The notes under the pieces are model-generated. The model searched no databases. It had not been told where the DNA came from and saw nothing but the letters and a program-made list of their open reading frames with translations. Shown here piece by piece: positions 1-6,271 of a DNA stretch of 7,162 bases. Each line of letters begins with the position of its first letter. The first letter of the stretch is position 1. The stretch is from contig JAJRTT010000040.1 in NCBI GenBank assembly GCA_024278155.1, forward strand, positions 1 to 7,162, read 5' to 3'. This DNA comes from Bacteroidota bacterium. GTDB taxonomy: Bacteria; Bacteroidota; Bacteroidia; Bacteroidales; JAADJA01. Both the position numbers and the translations under genes were made by a program.

Positions 1-1
1 A

Positions 2-445
2 GAATACAATTCGGTTGATTTGATAGCGGGCGTGGCCACAGGTGCAATTGCCCACGGCGTACTTGTTGCCGAGGCAATGGGGCTTCCGTTCGTATATATA
101 CGGTCATCGGAAAAGAAACATGGCCTCGAAAACAAAATCGAGGGGGAATACAAATCGGGGCAAAGGGTCGTGGTAATCGAAGACCTGATCTCGACCGGGA
201 AAAGCAGCTTGAATGCTGTTGAGGCTTTGCGCTCGGTCGGTTGCGACGTGAAAGGGATGGCGGCCATCTTCACCTATAACCTGAAAACAGCCAACGACAA
301 TTTCAAAGATGCCAAATGCGAGCTCCACACGCTGGCCGATTATGATACCCTTGTAGATTTTGCCGTTGGGAACAATTACATTTCGGACAAGGATCTGGGT
401 TCGTTGAAGAAGTGGCGGAAGGCACCGGACAAGTGGGGCTTATAA
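2..445 (+). CDS. pyrE: Orotate phosphoribosyltransferase, 5'-truncated by the window edge
   Basis: PyrE transfers the phosphoribosyl group of PRPP to orotate, giving OMP in cytosolic de novo pyrimidine synthesis. The reading frame is open to the left edge, so the true start lies outside; about 147 residues are visible against roughly 210 usual for the family, so the N-terminal third is missing. Seen in order: the IAGVATGAIAHGVLVAEAMG segment, the catalytic-loop lysines and histidine in SSEKKHGLENKIEG (about 104-145), and the PRPP-binding motif VVVIEDLISTGKSS (about 167-208). The frame ends in KWGL and TAA at 443-445. The PRPP loop reads STGKS where STGGS is common, a mild change. Family assignment is firm; only the missing start limits the annotation. 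Confidence 0.95.
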   Translation, partial: EYNSVDLIAGVATGAIAHGVLVAEAMGLPFVYIRSSEKKHGLENKIEGEYKSGQRVVVIEDLISTGKSSLNAVEALRSVGCDVKGMAAIFTYNLKTANDNFKDAKCELHTLADYDTLVDFAVGNNYISDKDLGSLKKWRKAPDKWGL

Positions 446-462
446 ATCGAGGCCTTTTTTTT
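436..462 (+). terminator. Possible weak intrinsic terminator of pyrE
   Basis: GGGCTT (436-441) can pair with AGGCCT (450-455) through an 8-nt loop, using two G-U wobbles, and eight T residues follow from 455. The stem begins inside the last codons of pyrE. It is short and partly wobble-paired, so termination here is an inference. Confidence 0.35.
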
Positions 463-697
463 AATATCATTTGTCAAATTACAAATAATAAAATTTAAAA
501 TACAAGTAAATAACAATTTGTAAAGCCAAAATCTCAAACCATCATAACTACGATCTATATCATGGTTTAATCTAATTTCCTCTTAAGTTTTGATATTGGG
601 TTTTAATATTTTGAGTGCTTATTTGTTATTTATTGTTTGAAGATTGTCATTTTTCTTTTTTTTACAAATACCAAGTAATACCTTAATTCCAACAACA
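446..697. other. AT-rich intergenic spacer between pyrE and the SRPBCC gene
   Basis: No convincing gene lies here. The stretch is strongly AT-rich and has two small inverted repeats: TTACAAAT (479-486) with ATTTGTAA (516-523), and AAACCAT (536-542) with ATGGTTT (562-568). Neither is followed by a T tract. A promoter for the next gene is expected. The nearest word is TATTGTTTG at 631-639, one base too long for TAnnTTTG, with a TTG at 611-613. That is too weak to call as a promoter. A pyrimidine-rich tract (644-663) precedes the start codon. Confidence 0.6.
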
Positions 698-1099
698 ATG
701 ACAGAAATAAAAAGCGAACATATCGACATCCAAAAGCAGGCACAGGACATTTTTTTGTTTTTAAGCGATTTCAATAATTTTGAAAAGCTGATGCCCGAAC
801 AGGTGGTAAACTGGCAATCGACAAAAGAGAGTTGTTCGTTTACCATTAAAGGGATGGCCAGCCTTGAAATGCACCAACAATCGGTGGTCGAATTCAGTGA
901 AATCAATTTGGTTTCCGCAGGGAAATCCCCCTTTCCGTTCACGCTCTCGTGCTTCCTGAACGATCAGGGAAACAGCACCGATGCCCAAATGATACTCAAT
1001 GCCGACCTGAACCCCATGCTGAAAATGATGGCAAAAAAACCCTTGCAAAATTTCGTGAACCTTTTGGTGGGCAAGCTGAAAGTTGTTATGGAGGGTTAA
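698..1099 (+). CDS. SRPBCC/START-like fold small protein of unknown function
   Basis: This gene encodes a 133-residue soluble protein with no signal peptide or membrane segment. It resembles the small SRPBCC (Bet v1/START-like, hydrophobic-pocket) proteins found beside pyrE and birA in Bacteroidota. Visible family-like parts are the N-terminal FLFLSDFNNFEKLMPEQV (about residues 18-36), SCSFTIKGMASLEM (45-58), a central KSPFPFTL (76-83), and the C-terminal LNADLNPMLKMMAKKPLQNF (100-119), predicted to be the long helix that closes the cavity. The ATG at 698 is chosen because the frame before it (from a TTG at 644) encodes only a poly-Phe, non-family stretch. Ligand and role are unknown. The stop codon overlaps that of birA on the opposite strand. 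Confidence 0.85.
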   Translation: MTEIKSEHIDIQKQAQDIFLFLSDFNNFEKLMPEQVVNWQSTKESCSFTIKGMASLEMHQQSVVEFSEINLVSAGKSPFPFTLSCFLNDQGNSTDAQMILNADLNPMLKMMAKKPLQNFVNLLVGKLKVVMEG

Positions 1100-1866
1100 A
1101 TAATATATTCCACCTCTTTAAACCCAAACAGCAAATTTTCCCCATCGGTAGTTTTCAATTGAAGCTGGCCAAATCCTGAAACACCTCTTATCTCAGCCAT
1201 AAAAGGCACCCCTTTTTTCTTAAACCTGTGCATTTCATTCAGGCGGTACAATTTTGAATTATATTCATTATCGATTATAAGGGACTTACCGGATATGATT
1301 TCATCATAACGCCGGTCCAAAAACCGACAAAGGGATTCCAGGCATTCGATTAAATCCAACTTGGTTCCTGAAAACATGCTCAAGGATGCCGGATTTGGAA
1401 TATCAACTGGAAATTTCTTTTGATTGACATTGATACCGATCCCCACGGTTACATCCTCCAGTCTGGCCCCTTTAATCGTATTGGAAATCAATATCCCGGC
1501 AGTTTTCTTGTCACCTATATAAATATCATTGGGCCATTTGATACGAACTTTAAGATCGGGAAGAGTAGCTTCAATAAAATCGAAAACGGCCAGTGCCATG
1601 GCTTTGTTCAGGACAAACTGCTTTTCGGGTGAAAGGGGTTCAGGTTTTAGTAATACAGAGAGGTTCAGGTTTTTCCCTGCTTCGCTGTGCCAGGAATTGC
1701 TTCCCGTGCCTTTTCCTGCCGTTTGCTTATCAGCAATTACAATTGTGCGATGCGTCAACCCTTTCCCGTTATCCAAACAAACCCGCACATATGAATTAGT
1801 GGATTCCACCTCCTTTAAACGGATTATCCGAAACCCGGACATATCTTCATTTCGCTTTTCTTTCAT
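1096..1866 (-). CDS. birA: Biotin--[acetyl-CoA-carboxylase] ligase (catalytic type without repressor domain)
   Basis: This is a cytosolic enzyme that makes biotinyl-5'-AMP and attaches biotin to the carrier domain of acetyl-CoA carboxylase and related enzymes. The 256-residue protein begins directly with the catalytic domain (RLKEVESTNSY, 16-26). It lacks the N-terminal helix-turn-helix of E. coli BirA, so it should not be a DNA-binding repressor. Motifs are the biotin/ATP loop GKGTGSNSWHSE (51-62), AGKNLNLSVLL (63-73), the catalytic KWPNDI (110-115), GILISN (124-129) and VGIGINVNQ (141-149), then a small C-terminal beta domain (about 205-256). The loop departs from the GRGRRG form at several positions. 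The start could be Met1 or Met9 (1842); both leave the catalytic domain whole, and neither has a clear Shine-Dalgarno. It is transcribed away from rsfS. Confidence 0.95.
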   Translation of the reverse strand: MKEKRNEDMSGFRIIRLKEVESTNSYVRVCLDNGKGLTHRTIVIADKQTAGKGTGSNSWHSEAGKNLNLSVLLKPEPLSPEKQFVLNKAMALAVFDFIEATLPDLKVRIKWPNDIYIGDKKTAGILISNTIKGARLEDVTVGIGINVNQKKFPVDIPNPASLSMFSGTKLDLIECLESLCRFLDRRYDEIISGKSLIIDNEYNSKLYRLNEMHRFKKKGVPFMAEIRGVSGFGQLQLKTTDGENLLFGFKEVEYII

Positions 1867-1891
1867 CGGAGTAAAAATAGTTATAATTCAA

Positions 1892-1917
1892 CAAATTTAA
1901 GGGAATCGCCCAACAAA
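1892..1917 (-). promoter_or_regulatory. Candidate birA promoter (Bacteroidota type)
   Basis: On the minus strand TAAATTTG (plus positions 1899 down to 1892) matches the Bacteroidota -7 consensus TAnnTTTG exactly. It lies about 25 bases before the first birA ATG. A TTTG at 1917-1914 could be the upstream element, but its 14-base spacing is shorter than usual, so the call rests mainly on the -7 word and its position. Confidence 0.35.
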
Positions 1918-1935
1918 GTGATTGCTTCCTTGTTT

Positions 1936-1943
1936 TACTTTTG
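1936..1943 (+). promoter_or_regulatory. Second TAnnTTTG word upstream of rsfS
   Basis: TACTTTTG matches the Bacteroidota -7 consensus and repeats the same eight bases found at 1984-1991. No TTG lies at the usual upstream distance, and the resulting leader would be about 65 nt. It could be an alternative promoter or part of a binding site, since it overlaps the semi-palindrome at 1939-1950. Confidence 0.25.
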
Positions 1944-2009
1944 AAAACATTGGGTCAACGGCTGTTAATGTATGGAAAATGATTACTTTTGCGGCGGTTT
2001 TCAAAACAT
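1939..2009. repeat. Paired semi-palindromes TTTT(G/C)AAAACAT around the rsfS promoter
   Basis: TTTTGAAAACAT (1939-1950) and TTTTCAAAACAT (1998-2009) match at 11 of 12 positions as direct repeats 59 bases apart. Each is nearly its own reverse complement, so TTTTGAAAAC (1939-1948) and GTTTTCAAAA (1997-2006) also form a perfect 10-base inverted repeat. The pair brackets the likely rsfS promoter at 1984-1991, and the second copy lies in the leader just before the rsfS start. This layout fits operator sites or a leader hairpin, but no binding protein can be named and the AT-rich composition raises the odds of chance. Confidence 0.45.
1962..1991 (+). promoter_or_regulatory. Likely promoter of the rsfS-ftsH-cdsA-psd operon
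   Basis: TACTTTTG (1984-1991) followed by C matches the Bacteroidota -7 element TAnnTTTG in its commonest form. CTG (1962-1964) sits 19 bases upstream, one base off the -33 TTG. Transcription would start near 1997-2000, giving a short leader of about 15 nt before the ATG at 2014. Confidence 0.5.
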
Positions 2010-2013
2010 ATAT

Positions 2014-2388
2014 ATGGCGAATAAAAAACAGGTAAACGAATCCGGGATTTTAGCCGATGTAGTTGTACATGGAATACAGGAAAAAAAGGGCAAAGATATA
2101 ATTAGCCTTAATCTTTCCAAACTGCCAAATTCCGTTAGCAACTTTTTTATTGTTTGCCATGGAAGCTCTAAAACCCAGGTAGAAGCCATCGCCGAATCGG
2201 TGGAAGAAGAAGCCAGGAAAACACTGCAAAGGAAACCCTGGCAGAAAGAGGGCAAAGAAAATGCGGAATGGATTTTGATTGACTTTGCGGATGTGGTCGT
2301 CCATATCTTTCAAGAAGAAACAAGATTGTTCTATAAGCTTGAAGACCTGTGGGCCGATGCCAAAATAAAAAAGTATGAATCGGGATAA
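2014..2388 (+). CDS. rsfS: Ribosome silencing factor RsfS (Iojap family)
   Basis: RsfS binds protein uL14 of the large ribosomal subunit and blocks subunit joining, lowering translation under nutrient limitation. The 124-residue length is normal for the family. Visible signatures are NFFIVCHGSSKTQVEAIAES (43-62) and the C-terminal WILIDFADVVVHIF (86-99) followed by FYKLEDLW (106-113), the typical Iojap end. The ATG at 2014 is preferred over the in-frame ATG at 1972: the upstream start would add 14 non-conserved residues and lies before the -7 element at 1984-1991, so it would be outside a transcript from that promoter. No strong Shine-Dalgarno is present. ftsH follows after 41 nt, and rsfS is probably the first gene of the operon. 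Confidence 0.93.
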   Translation: MANKKQVNESGILADVVVHGIQEKKGKDIISLNLSKLPNSVSNFFIVCHGSSKTQVEAIAESVEEEARKTLQRKPWQKEGKENAEWILIDFADVVVHIFQEETRLFYKLEDLWADAKIKKYESG

Positions 2389-2417
2389 ATCCCAATTGAT
2401 TTTGACCTGAAACAACA

Positions 2418-2425
2418 AAGAAGGA
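2418..2425 (+). promoter_or_regulatory. Shine-Dalgarno of ftsH
   Basis: AAGAAGGA ends four bases before the ATG at 2430 and supports that start. It is the only clear Shine-Dalgarno-like site in the operon, which may mean ftsH is translated more strongly than its neighbours. Confidence 0.6.
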
Positions 2426-2429
2426 CATA

Positions 2430-4565
2430 ATGTCAGAAGATAAACAAAAACAAAAGCAGAAACAAACCAAAAAGAACGTTTCCCCAAAAGGTGGATTGCC
2501 TCAAAGGAAACCGGATAAGCCCAAATTTAATTTTTATTGGATTTACGGAATTGTTGCCGTTATTTTCCTTGCCCTCACATTTACCAATATGGAAAACAAG
2601 GCGAAGGATGTGGAATGGGGGGAACTTAAGCAAATGCTGGCCGAGGAAGATGTGGAGAAAATCCTGGTCGTGAACAAAGAAGAGGCCGAGATTTTCATCA
2701 AAAAAGACCGCCTGCAAAAATCCAGGTACAAAGGCCTAAGCGATGAAGGCCAATTAGGGACAGCCCCGCACTATACCTACATTATTGGGTCCTTCGACAC
2801 ATTTAAGGAGGATGTTGAAAAAGCACAGGAAGGGATCGCAAACCCCATTTACCTAAAACCGGTTACCCGTGCAAACTGGTCCGGCGAAATACTCGGTTAT
2901 ATCTTTCCATTGTTGATCCTTGTAGTGGTATGGGTCGTCATCATGCGCATGATGAGCCGTGGCGGCCCTGGTGGCGGGCAAATCTTCAGTATCGGTAAAT
3001 CAAAGGCCCAGCTTTACGACAAAGAGGCAGCGGTAAATGTGAACTTTAGCGATGTGGCCGGATTGGAAGAGGCCAAAGTGGAAATCATGGAAATTGTCGA
3101 TTTCCTGAAGGAGCCGGAAAAATACACCAACCTGGGCGGTAAAATCCCAAAAGGTGCATTGTTGGTAGGCCCTCCGGGAACAGGTAAAACCCTGCTTGCA
3201 AAAGCAGTGGCCGGGGAAGCACAAGTCCCGTTTTTCTCCATTTCGGGTTCCGATTTCGTGGAAATGTTCGTGGGAGTAGGCGCTTCGAGGGTACGTGACC
3301 TTTTTAAGCAGGCCAAAGAAAAAGCGCCCTGTATTATTTTTATCGATGAAATTGATGCCATTGGCCGTGCACGTGGGAAAAATGTGATGACAGGTGGCAA
3401 TGACGAACGGGAAAATACGCTCAACCAATTGCTCACAGAAATGGACGGGTTCCAAACGAACACCGGGGTCATCATTCTTGCGGCCACCAACCGTGCCGAC
3501 ATCCTTGACAGGGCATTGTTGCGTGCCGGGCGTTTCGACAGGCAAATACATGTTGAGCTGCCCGACCTTGACGAACGTCACGCCATCTTTAACGTACACG
3601 CAAAACCGATTAAAATTGTCAAGAACCTTGACCTTCGCTTTTTGGCAAAACAAACGCCCGGTTTTTCCGGGGCCGACATTGCCAATGTTTGCAATGAAGC
3701 TGCGTTGATTGCCGCCCGTAGAAATAAGAAAACAGTTGGCAAACAAGATTTCATGGATGCCATTGACCGGATTATAGGTGGACTTGAAAAACGGAGCAAA
3801 ATCATTTCTGCAAGCGAGAAAAAAGTAATTGCATATCATGAAGCCGGCCATGCCGCTGTGGGTTGGATGACCGAACATGCCCACCCACTGGTAAAGGTGA
3901 CGATTGTTCCCAGGGGAAAAGCCCTCGGTGCTGCCTGGTATTTGCCCGAAGAAAGGCAAATCACCACCTTTGATCAAATGTTCGACGAACTTACCGCCAC
4001 CATGGGCGGAAGAGCCTCTGAAGAAGTCCACTTTGGGAAAATTTCAACAGGGGCGCTCAACGATTTGGAAAAGGCCACGAAACAGGCATTTAATATGGTA
4101 GTGTATTTTGGCCTGAACAAAAAAATCGGGAATATCTCTTTTTATGATTCCACCGGCCAACAGGAATACTCATTTCACAAACCCTACAGCGAAAAAACCG
4201 CACAAATAATTGATGAAGAGATAAGCAAATTAGTGGAAAAAGCTTACCAACGGGCAATTCAAATCGTTAAGGACAATAAAGAAAAAATTGACAAACTGGG
4301 AAAAGCCCTGCTCGAAAAAGAAGTGATTTTCAAGGAAGACCTGGAAGATATCTTTGGCCAACGACCTTTTGAGGAAGAAAGGAAAAGATTTGAAAAAGAG
4401 GCCGAAGATGAAATGAAAATGATAATTGCAAACGGGAAAGACGGGAAAAACAAAAAGAAGAACTCCCAAAGGGTGTTGCCGGAAGGAATAGGTAAAAGCG
4501 AAAATACCGAAAGTGAAGAACACGGGAAAGAAACCGTAACCGAAGAAAAAACCAAAGAGAACTGA
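2430..4565 (+). CDS. ftsH: ATP-dependent zinc metalloprotease FtsH
   Basis: FtsH is a hexameric inner-membrane AAA+ protease that extracts and degrades unassembled membrane proteins and some regulatory cytosolic proteins. In this 711-residue protein a Q/K-rich cytosolic N-terminus precedes membrane segment 1 (about 35-52), a periplasmic domain (about 53-152) and membrane segment 2 (about 154-174). The ATPase follows: Walker A GPPGTGKT (247-254), pore loop FVEMFVG (276-282), Walker B IIFIDEID (302-309), and the second region of homology with arginine fingers in LRAGRFDR (364-371). The protease domain has HEAGH (470-474) and the likely third zinc ligand Asp545 in GALNDLEKAT. The domain ends near 645; a highly charged, low-complexity tail of about 65 residues follows. 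All catalytic residues are present. The LUD gene follows after 17 nt. Confidence 0.98.
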   Translation: MSEDKQKQKQKQTKKNVSPKGGLPQRKPDKPKFNFYWIYGIVAVIFLALTFTNMENKAKDVEWGELKQMLAEEDVEKILVVNKEEAEIFIKKDRLQKSRYKGLSDEGQLGTAPHYTYIIGSFDTFKEDVEKAQEGIANPIYLKPVTRANWSGEILGYIFPLLILVVVWVVIMRMMSRGGPGGGQIFSIGKSKAQLYDKEAAVNVNFSDVAGLEEAKVEIMEIVDFLKEPEKYTNLGGKIPKGALLVGPPGTGKTLLAKAVAGEAQVPFFSISGSDFVEMFVGVGASRVRDLFKQAKEKAPCIIFIDEIDAIGRARGKNVMTGGNDERENTLNQLLTEMDGFQTNTGVIILAATNRADILDRALLRAGRFDRQIHVELPDLDERHAIFNVHAKPIKIVKNLDLRFLAKQTPGFSGADIANVCNEAALIAARRNKKTVGKQDFMDAIDRIIGGLEKRSKIISASEKKVIAYHEAGHAAVGWMTEHAHPLVKVTIVPRGKALGAAWYLPEERQITTFDQMFDELTATMGGRASEEVHFGKISTGALNDLEKATKQAFNMVVYFGLNKKIGNISFYDSTGQQEYSFHKPYSEKTAQIIDEEISKLVEKAYQRAIQIVKDNKEKIDKLGKALLEKEVIFKEDLEDIFGQRPFEEERKRFEKEAEDEMKMIIANGKDGKNKKKNSQRVLPEGIGKSENTESEEHGKETVTEEKTKEN

Positions 4566-4582
4566 ATTCAACAAAATTCCAA

Positions 4583-5227
4583 ATGGAAGAAACAACATCA
4601 AGGGAAAAAGTCCTGAAAAAATTGAGAAATGCTTTGATTAATCGTTCAGAAAGCCCATTTCCGTCCCTTGATCTAAATTCGTCGGTTTACAAAGACTTTG
4701 AAGATAGCCCTGACATTACGTTTGCCACGGAGTTTTCAAAAGTGAGCGGAAAGTTTATTTATTGCGAGGACGAAAAAGACCTTGAAGGGAATTTGGTTTC
4801 CCTTATTGGCGAAAAAAAGTGGAAGCAGGTTTTTTGCGCCGAGCAGGAAATCAAAGAGACCCTTGCTAATGCCGGCATCCCTTTTACCAGTATGGAATCG
4901 GAATTTACGGAAATGGATGCAGGGATTACCTATTGTGAATCCTTGATTGCCCGTCTCGGAAGTATCATGGTCTCATCAAGGCAAACCTCAGGGAGAAGGT
5001 TGAACGTATTTCCCGAAAACCATATAGTAATTGCCCGGTCATCGCAAATAGTCCCTGATTTGAAGGATGCTCTTGTTGATATCAAGGAAAAATACAAGGA
5101 CAATATGCCATCGATGATTTCTGTTATCACAGGGCCCAGCCGCACGGCCGATATCGAAAAAACACTTGTTATGGGCGCACACGGCCCAAGGGAATTATAT
5201 GTATTTTTAATTGACGAAGAAAAATAA
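4583..5227 (+). CDS. LUD domain protein, LutC/YkgG type
   Basis: This 214-residue soluble protein belongs to the LUD family (LutC/YkgG), named after a lactate-utilisation subunit. Family marks are concentrated in the C-terminal half: ESLIARLGSIMVSS (119-132), NHIVIARSSQIVPDL (146-160), and the conserved end SVITGPSRTADIEKTLVMG (180-198) followed by AHGPRELYVFLID (199-211). The N-terminus (1-25) looks like a charged helix, KVLKKLRNAL. No lutA or lutB partner is seen: its neighbours are ftsH and DUF2007/cdsA, so a lactate-oxidation role is not supported. A single-gene LUD protein in this place is probably a distinct subgroup of unknown function. There is no Shine-Dalgarno before the ATG; translation may be coupled to ftsH 17 nt upstream. 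Confidence 0.88.
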   Translation: MEETTSREKVLKKLRNALINRSESPFPSLDLNSSVYKDFEDSPDITFATEFSKVSGKFIYCEDEKDLEGNLVSLIGEKKWKQVFCAEQEIKETLANAGIPFTSMESEFTEMDAGITYCESLIARLGSIMVSSRQTSGRRLNVFPENHIVIARSSQIVPDLKDALVDIKEKYKDNMPSMISVITGPSRTADIEKTLVMGAHGPRELYVFLIDEEK

Positions 5228-5239
5228 ACACCAAATGTT

Positions 5240-5443
5240 ATGGAAGACAATTTGAGAGAAGTATTTACAGCAGGAAAAATGTACAAAATCGAGATGATCC
5301 AGCAATTCCTCACGGAAAACGGTATCGAAAGTTTTGTGCTCAATCAAAAAGGCTCTGAGTTCCCGGTTGGCGAAATCAGGTTGTTTGTGGATGAAAAAGA
5401 TGAGGCAAAAGCAAAAGAAATTGTTGCTGCCCACGAAGTTTAG
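5240..5443 (+). CDS. DUF2007 family small protein
   Basis: This gene encodes a 67-residue soluble protein that fits the DUF2007 (putative signal-transducing protein) family. It has an N-terminal helix, KMYKIEMIQQFLTENGIESF (13-32), in which the pattern of a helix followed by ENGI and a strand is typical. A strand GEIRLFVDEKD (44-54) and a C-terminal helix EAKAKEIVAAHE (55-66) complete a ferredoxin-like beta-alpha-beta layout. The name is historical and no biochemical function is established. It begins 12 nt after the LUD stop and ends 5 nt before the proposed cdsA start, so it is almost certainly co-transcribed. Its small size makes the family call less certain than the existence of the gene. 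Confidence 0.82.
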   Translation: MEDNLREVFTAGKMYKIEMIQQFLTENGIESFVLNQKGSEFPVGEIRLFVDEKDEAKAKEIVAAHEV

Positions 5444-5448
5444 GCATT

Positions 5449-6270
5449 TTGAAGAACTTATTTACAAGAGCCTTTTCAGGTGCTATTTATGTAGTCCTTA
5501 TACTGGTTTCCATTTTTTGGGGGCCCATGGCTTTTGCGTTCTTGCTATTTGGGTTCCTTGTGCTTTCGCTTAGGGAATTTATGTTATTGGCAAAAGTAGG
5601 CGGCAACAAACTTTCCGGGCCGCTTATCTATTTTGTCGGTGTTGCTTCTTTCGGATTGGTCACTTTGTTTTCGTTTGGCTATGTTCCCCTGAAACTCCTG
5701 GTCATTATTGTCCCATTGGTTTTCCTGCTGTTCATTGTGGAGTTATATGGGAAACTTAAAACCCCTATCCAAAATATCAGCTACTCCATTCTTGCATTGG
5801 TTTACATAGTGCTTCCCCTTTCATTGATGAACTTCTTTTTTGTGAAACTTGATGGGGACGAAAATTACCACAAGGGTTTGATCCTGGCATTTTTTGTTAT
5901 CATTTGGGTAAACGACACTTTCGCTTACCTCTCGGGAATGTTGCTTGGAAGGCATAAGCTGTTTATAAGTGTTTCACCCAATAAAACCTGGCAGGGAACT
6001 GTTGGTGGCGCGGTCTTTAGTTTGATGGCCGCATGGATATTTTCCATCTACTTCCCATGGCTCGGATTAACATCATGGTTGGCGTTCGCATCCGTATTAA
6101 TTATTTTTGGTACTTTTGGCGACTTGATCGAGTCCATGTTCAAACGAAGACTGGGTGTCAAGGATTCAGGCGATATAATGCCGGGCCATGGTGGTATTCT
6201 CGATAGGTTGGATAGTTTACTGATTGCAGCTCCCTTTGTTTTCGTTTTTATAATCCTGGTAATTAAATAA
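5449..6270 (+). CDS. cdsA: Phosphatidate cytidylyltransferase (CDP-diacylglycerol synthase), TTG start
   Basis: CdsA uses CTP to turn phosphatidic acid into CDP-diacylglycerol, the precursor of all bacterial phospholipids, in the inner membrane. The 273-residue protein is strongly hydrophobic with about seven or eight membrane segments. It has NDTFAYLSG (155-163), SPNKTWQG (176-183) and a perfect family signature between S229 and D255: SMFKRRLGVKD followed by PGHGGILDRLD, with the metal-binding aspartates. The start is called at TTG 5449 because the following residues, KNLFTRAFSGAIYVVLI, are the usual CdsA N-terminus; the next ATG (5527) would remove the first membrane helix. No clear Shine-Dalgarno precedes it, and the DUF2007 stop lies 5 nt upstream, which suggests coupled translation. 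psd begins 1 nt after its stop. Confidence 0.95.
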   Translation: MKNLFTRAFSGAIYVVLILVSIFWGPMAFAFLLFGFLVLSLREFMLLAKVGGNKLSGPLIYFVGVASFGLVTLFSFGYVPLKLLVIIVPLVFLLFIVELYGKLKTPIQNISYSILALVYIVLPLSLMNFFFVKLDGDENYHKGLILAFFVIIWVNDTFAYLSGMLLGRHKLFISVSPNKTWQGTVGGAVFSLMAAWIFSIYFPWLGLTSWLAFASVLIIFGTFGDLIESMFKRRLGVKDSGDIMPGHGGILDRLDSLLIAAPFVFVFIILVIK

Positions 6271-6271
6271 G

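Noticed and set aside
479..523. 8-base inverted repeat TTACAAAT/ATTTGTAA in the pyrE downstream spacer
   Set aside because: The region is very AT-rich, the loop is 29 nt and no T tract follows; chance is the best explanation.
644..697. TTG-initiated 18-residue extension of the SRPBCC protein
   Set aside because: It encodes a poly-Phe stretch from a pyrimidine tract, while the ATG at 698 gives the normal family N-terminus.
1972..2013. Upstream ATG that would extend rsfS by 14 residues
   Set aside because: The added residues are not RsfS-like, and the -7 promoter word at 1984-1991 lies inside the extension.
2389..2429. Possible separate promoter for ftsH in the rsfS-ftsH gap
   Set aside because: No TAnnTTTG word is present in the 41-nt gap; only a Shine-Dalgarno is seen.
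3000..4031. 343-codon open frame on the minus strand
   Set aside because: It lies fully antisense to the ATPase and protease domains of ftsH and its translation shows no family motif; it is a codon-bias shadow.
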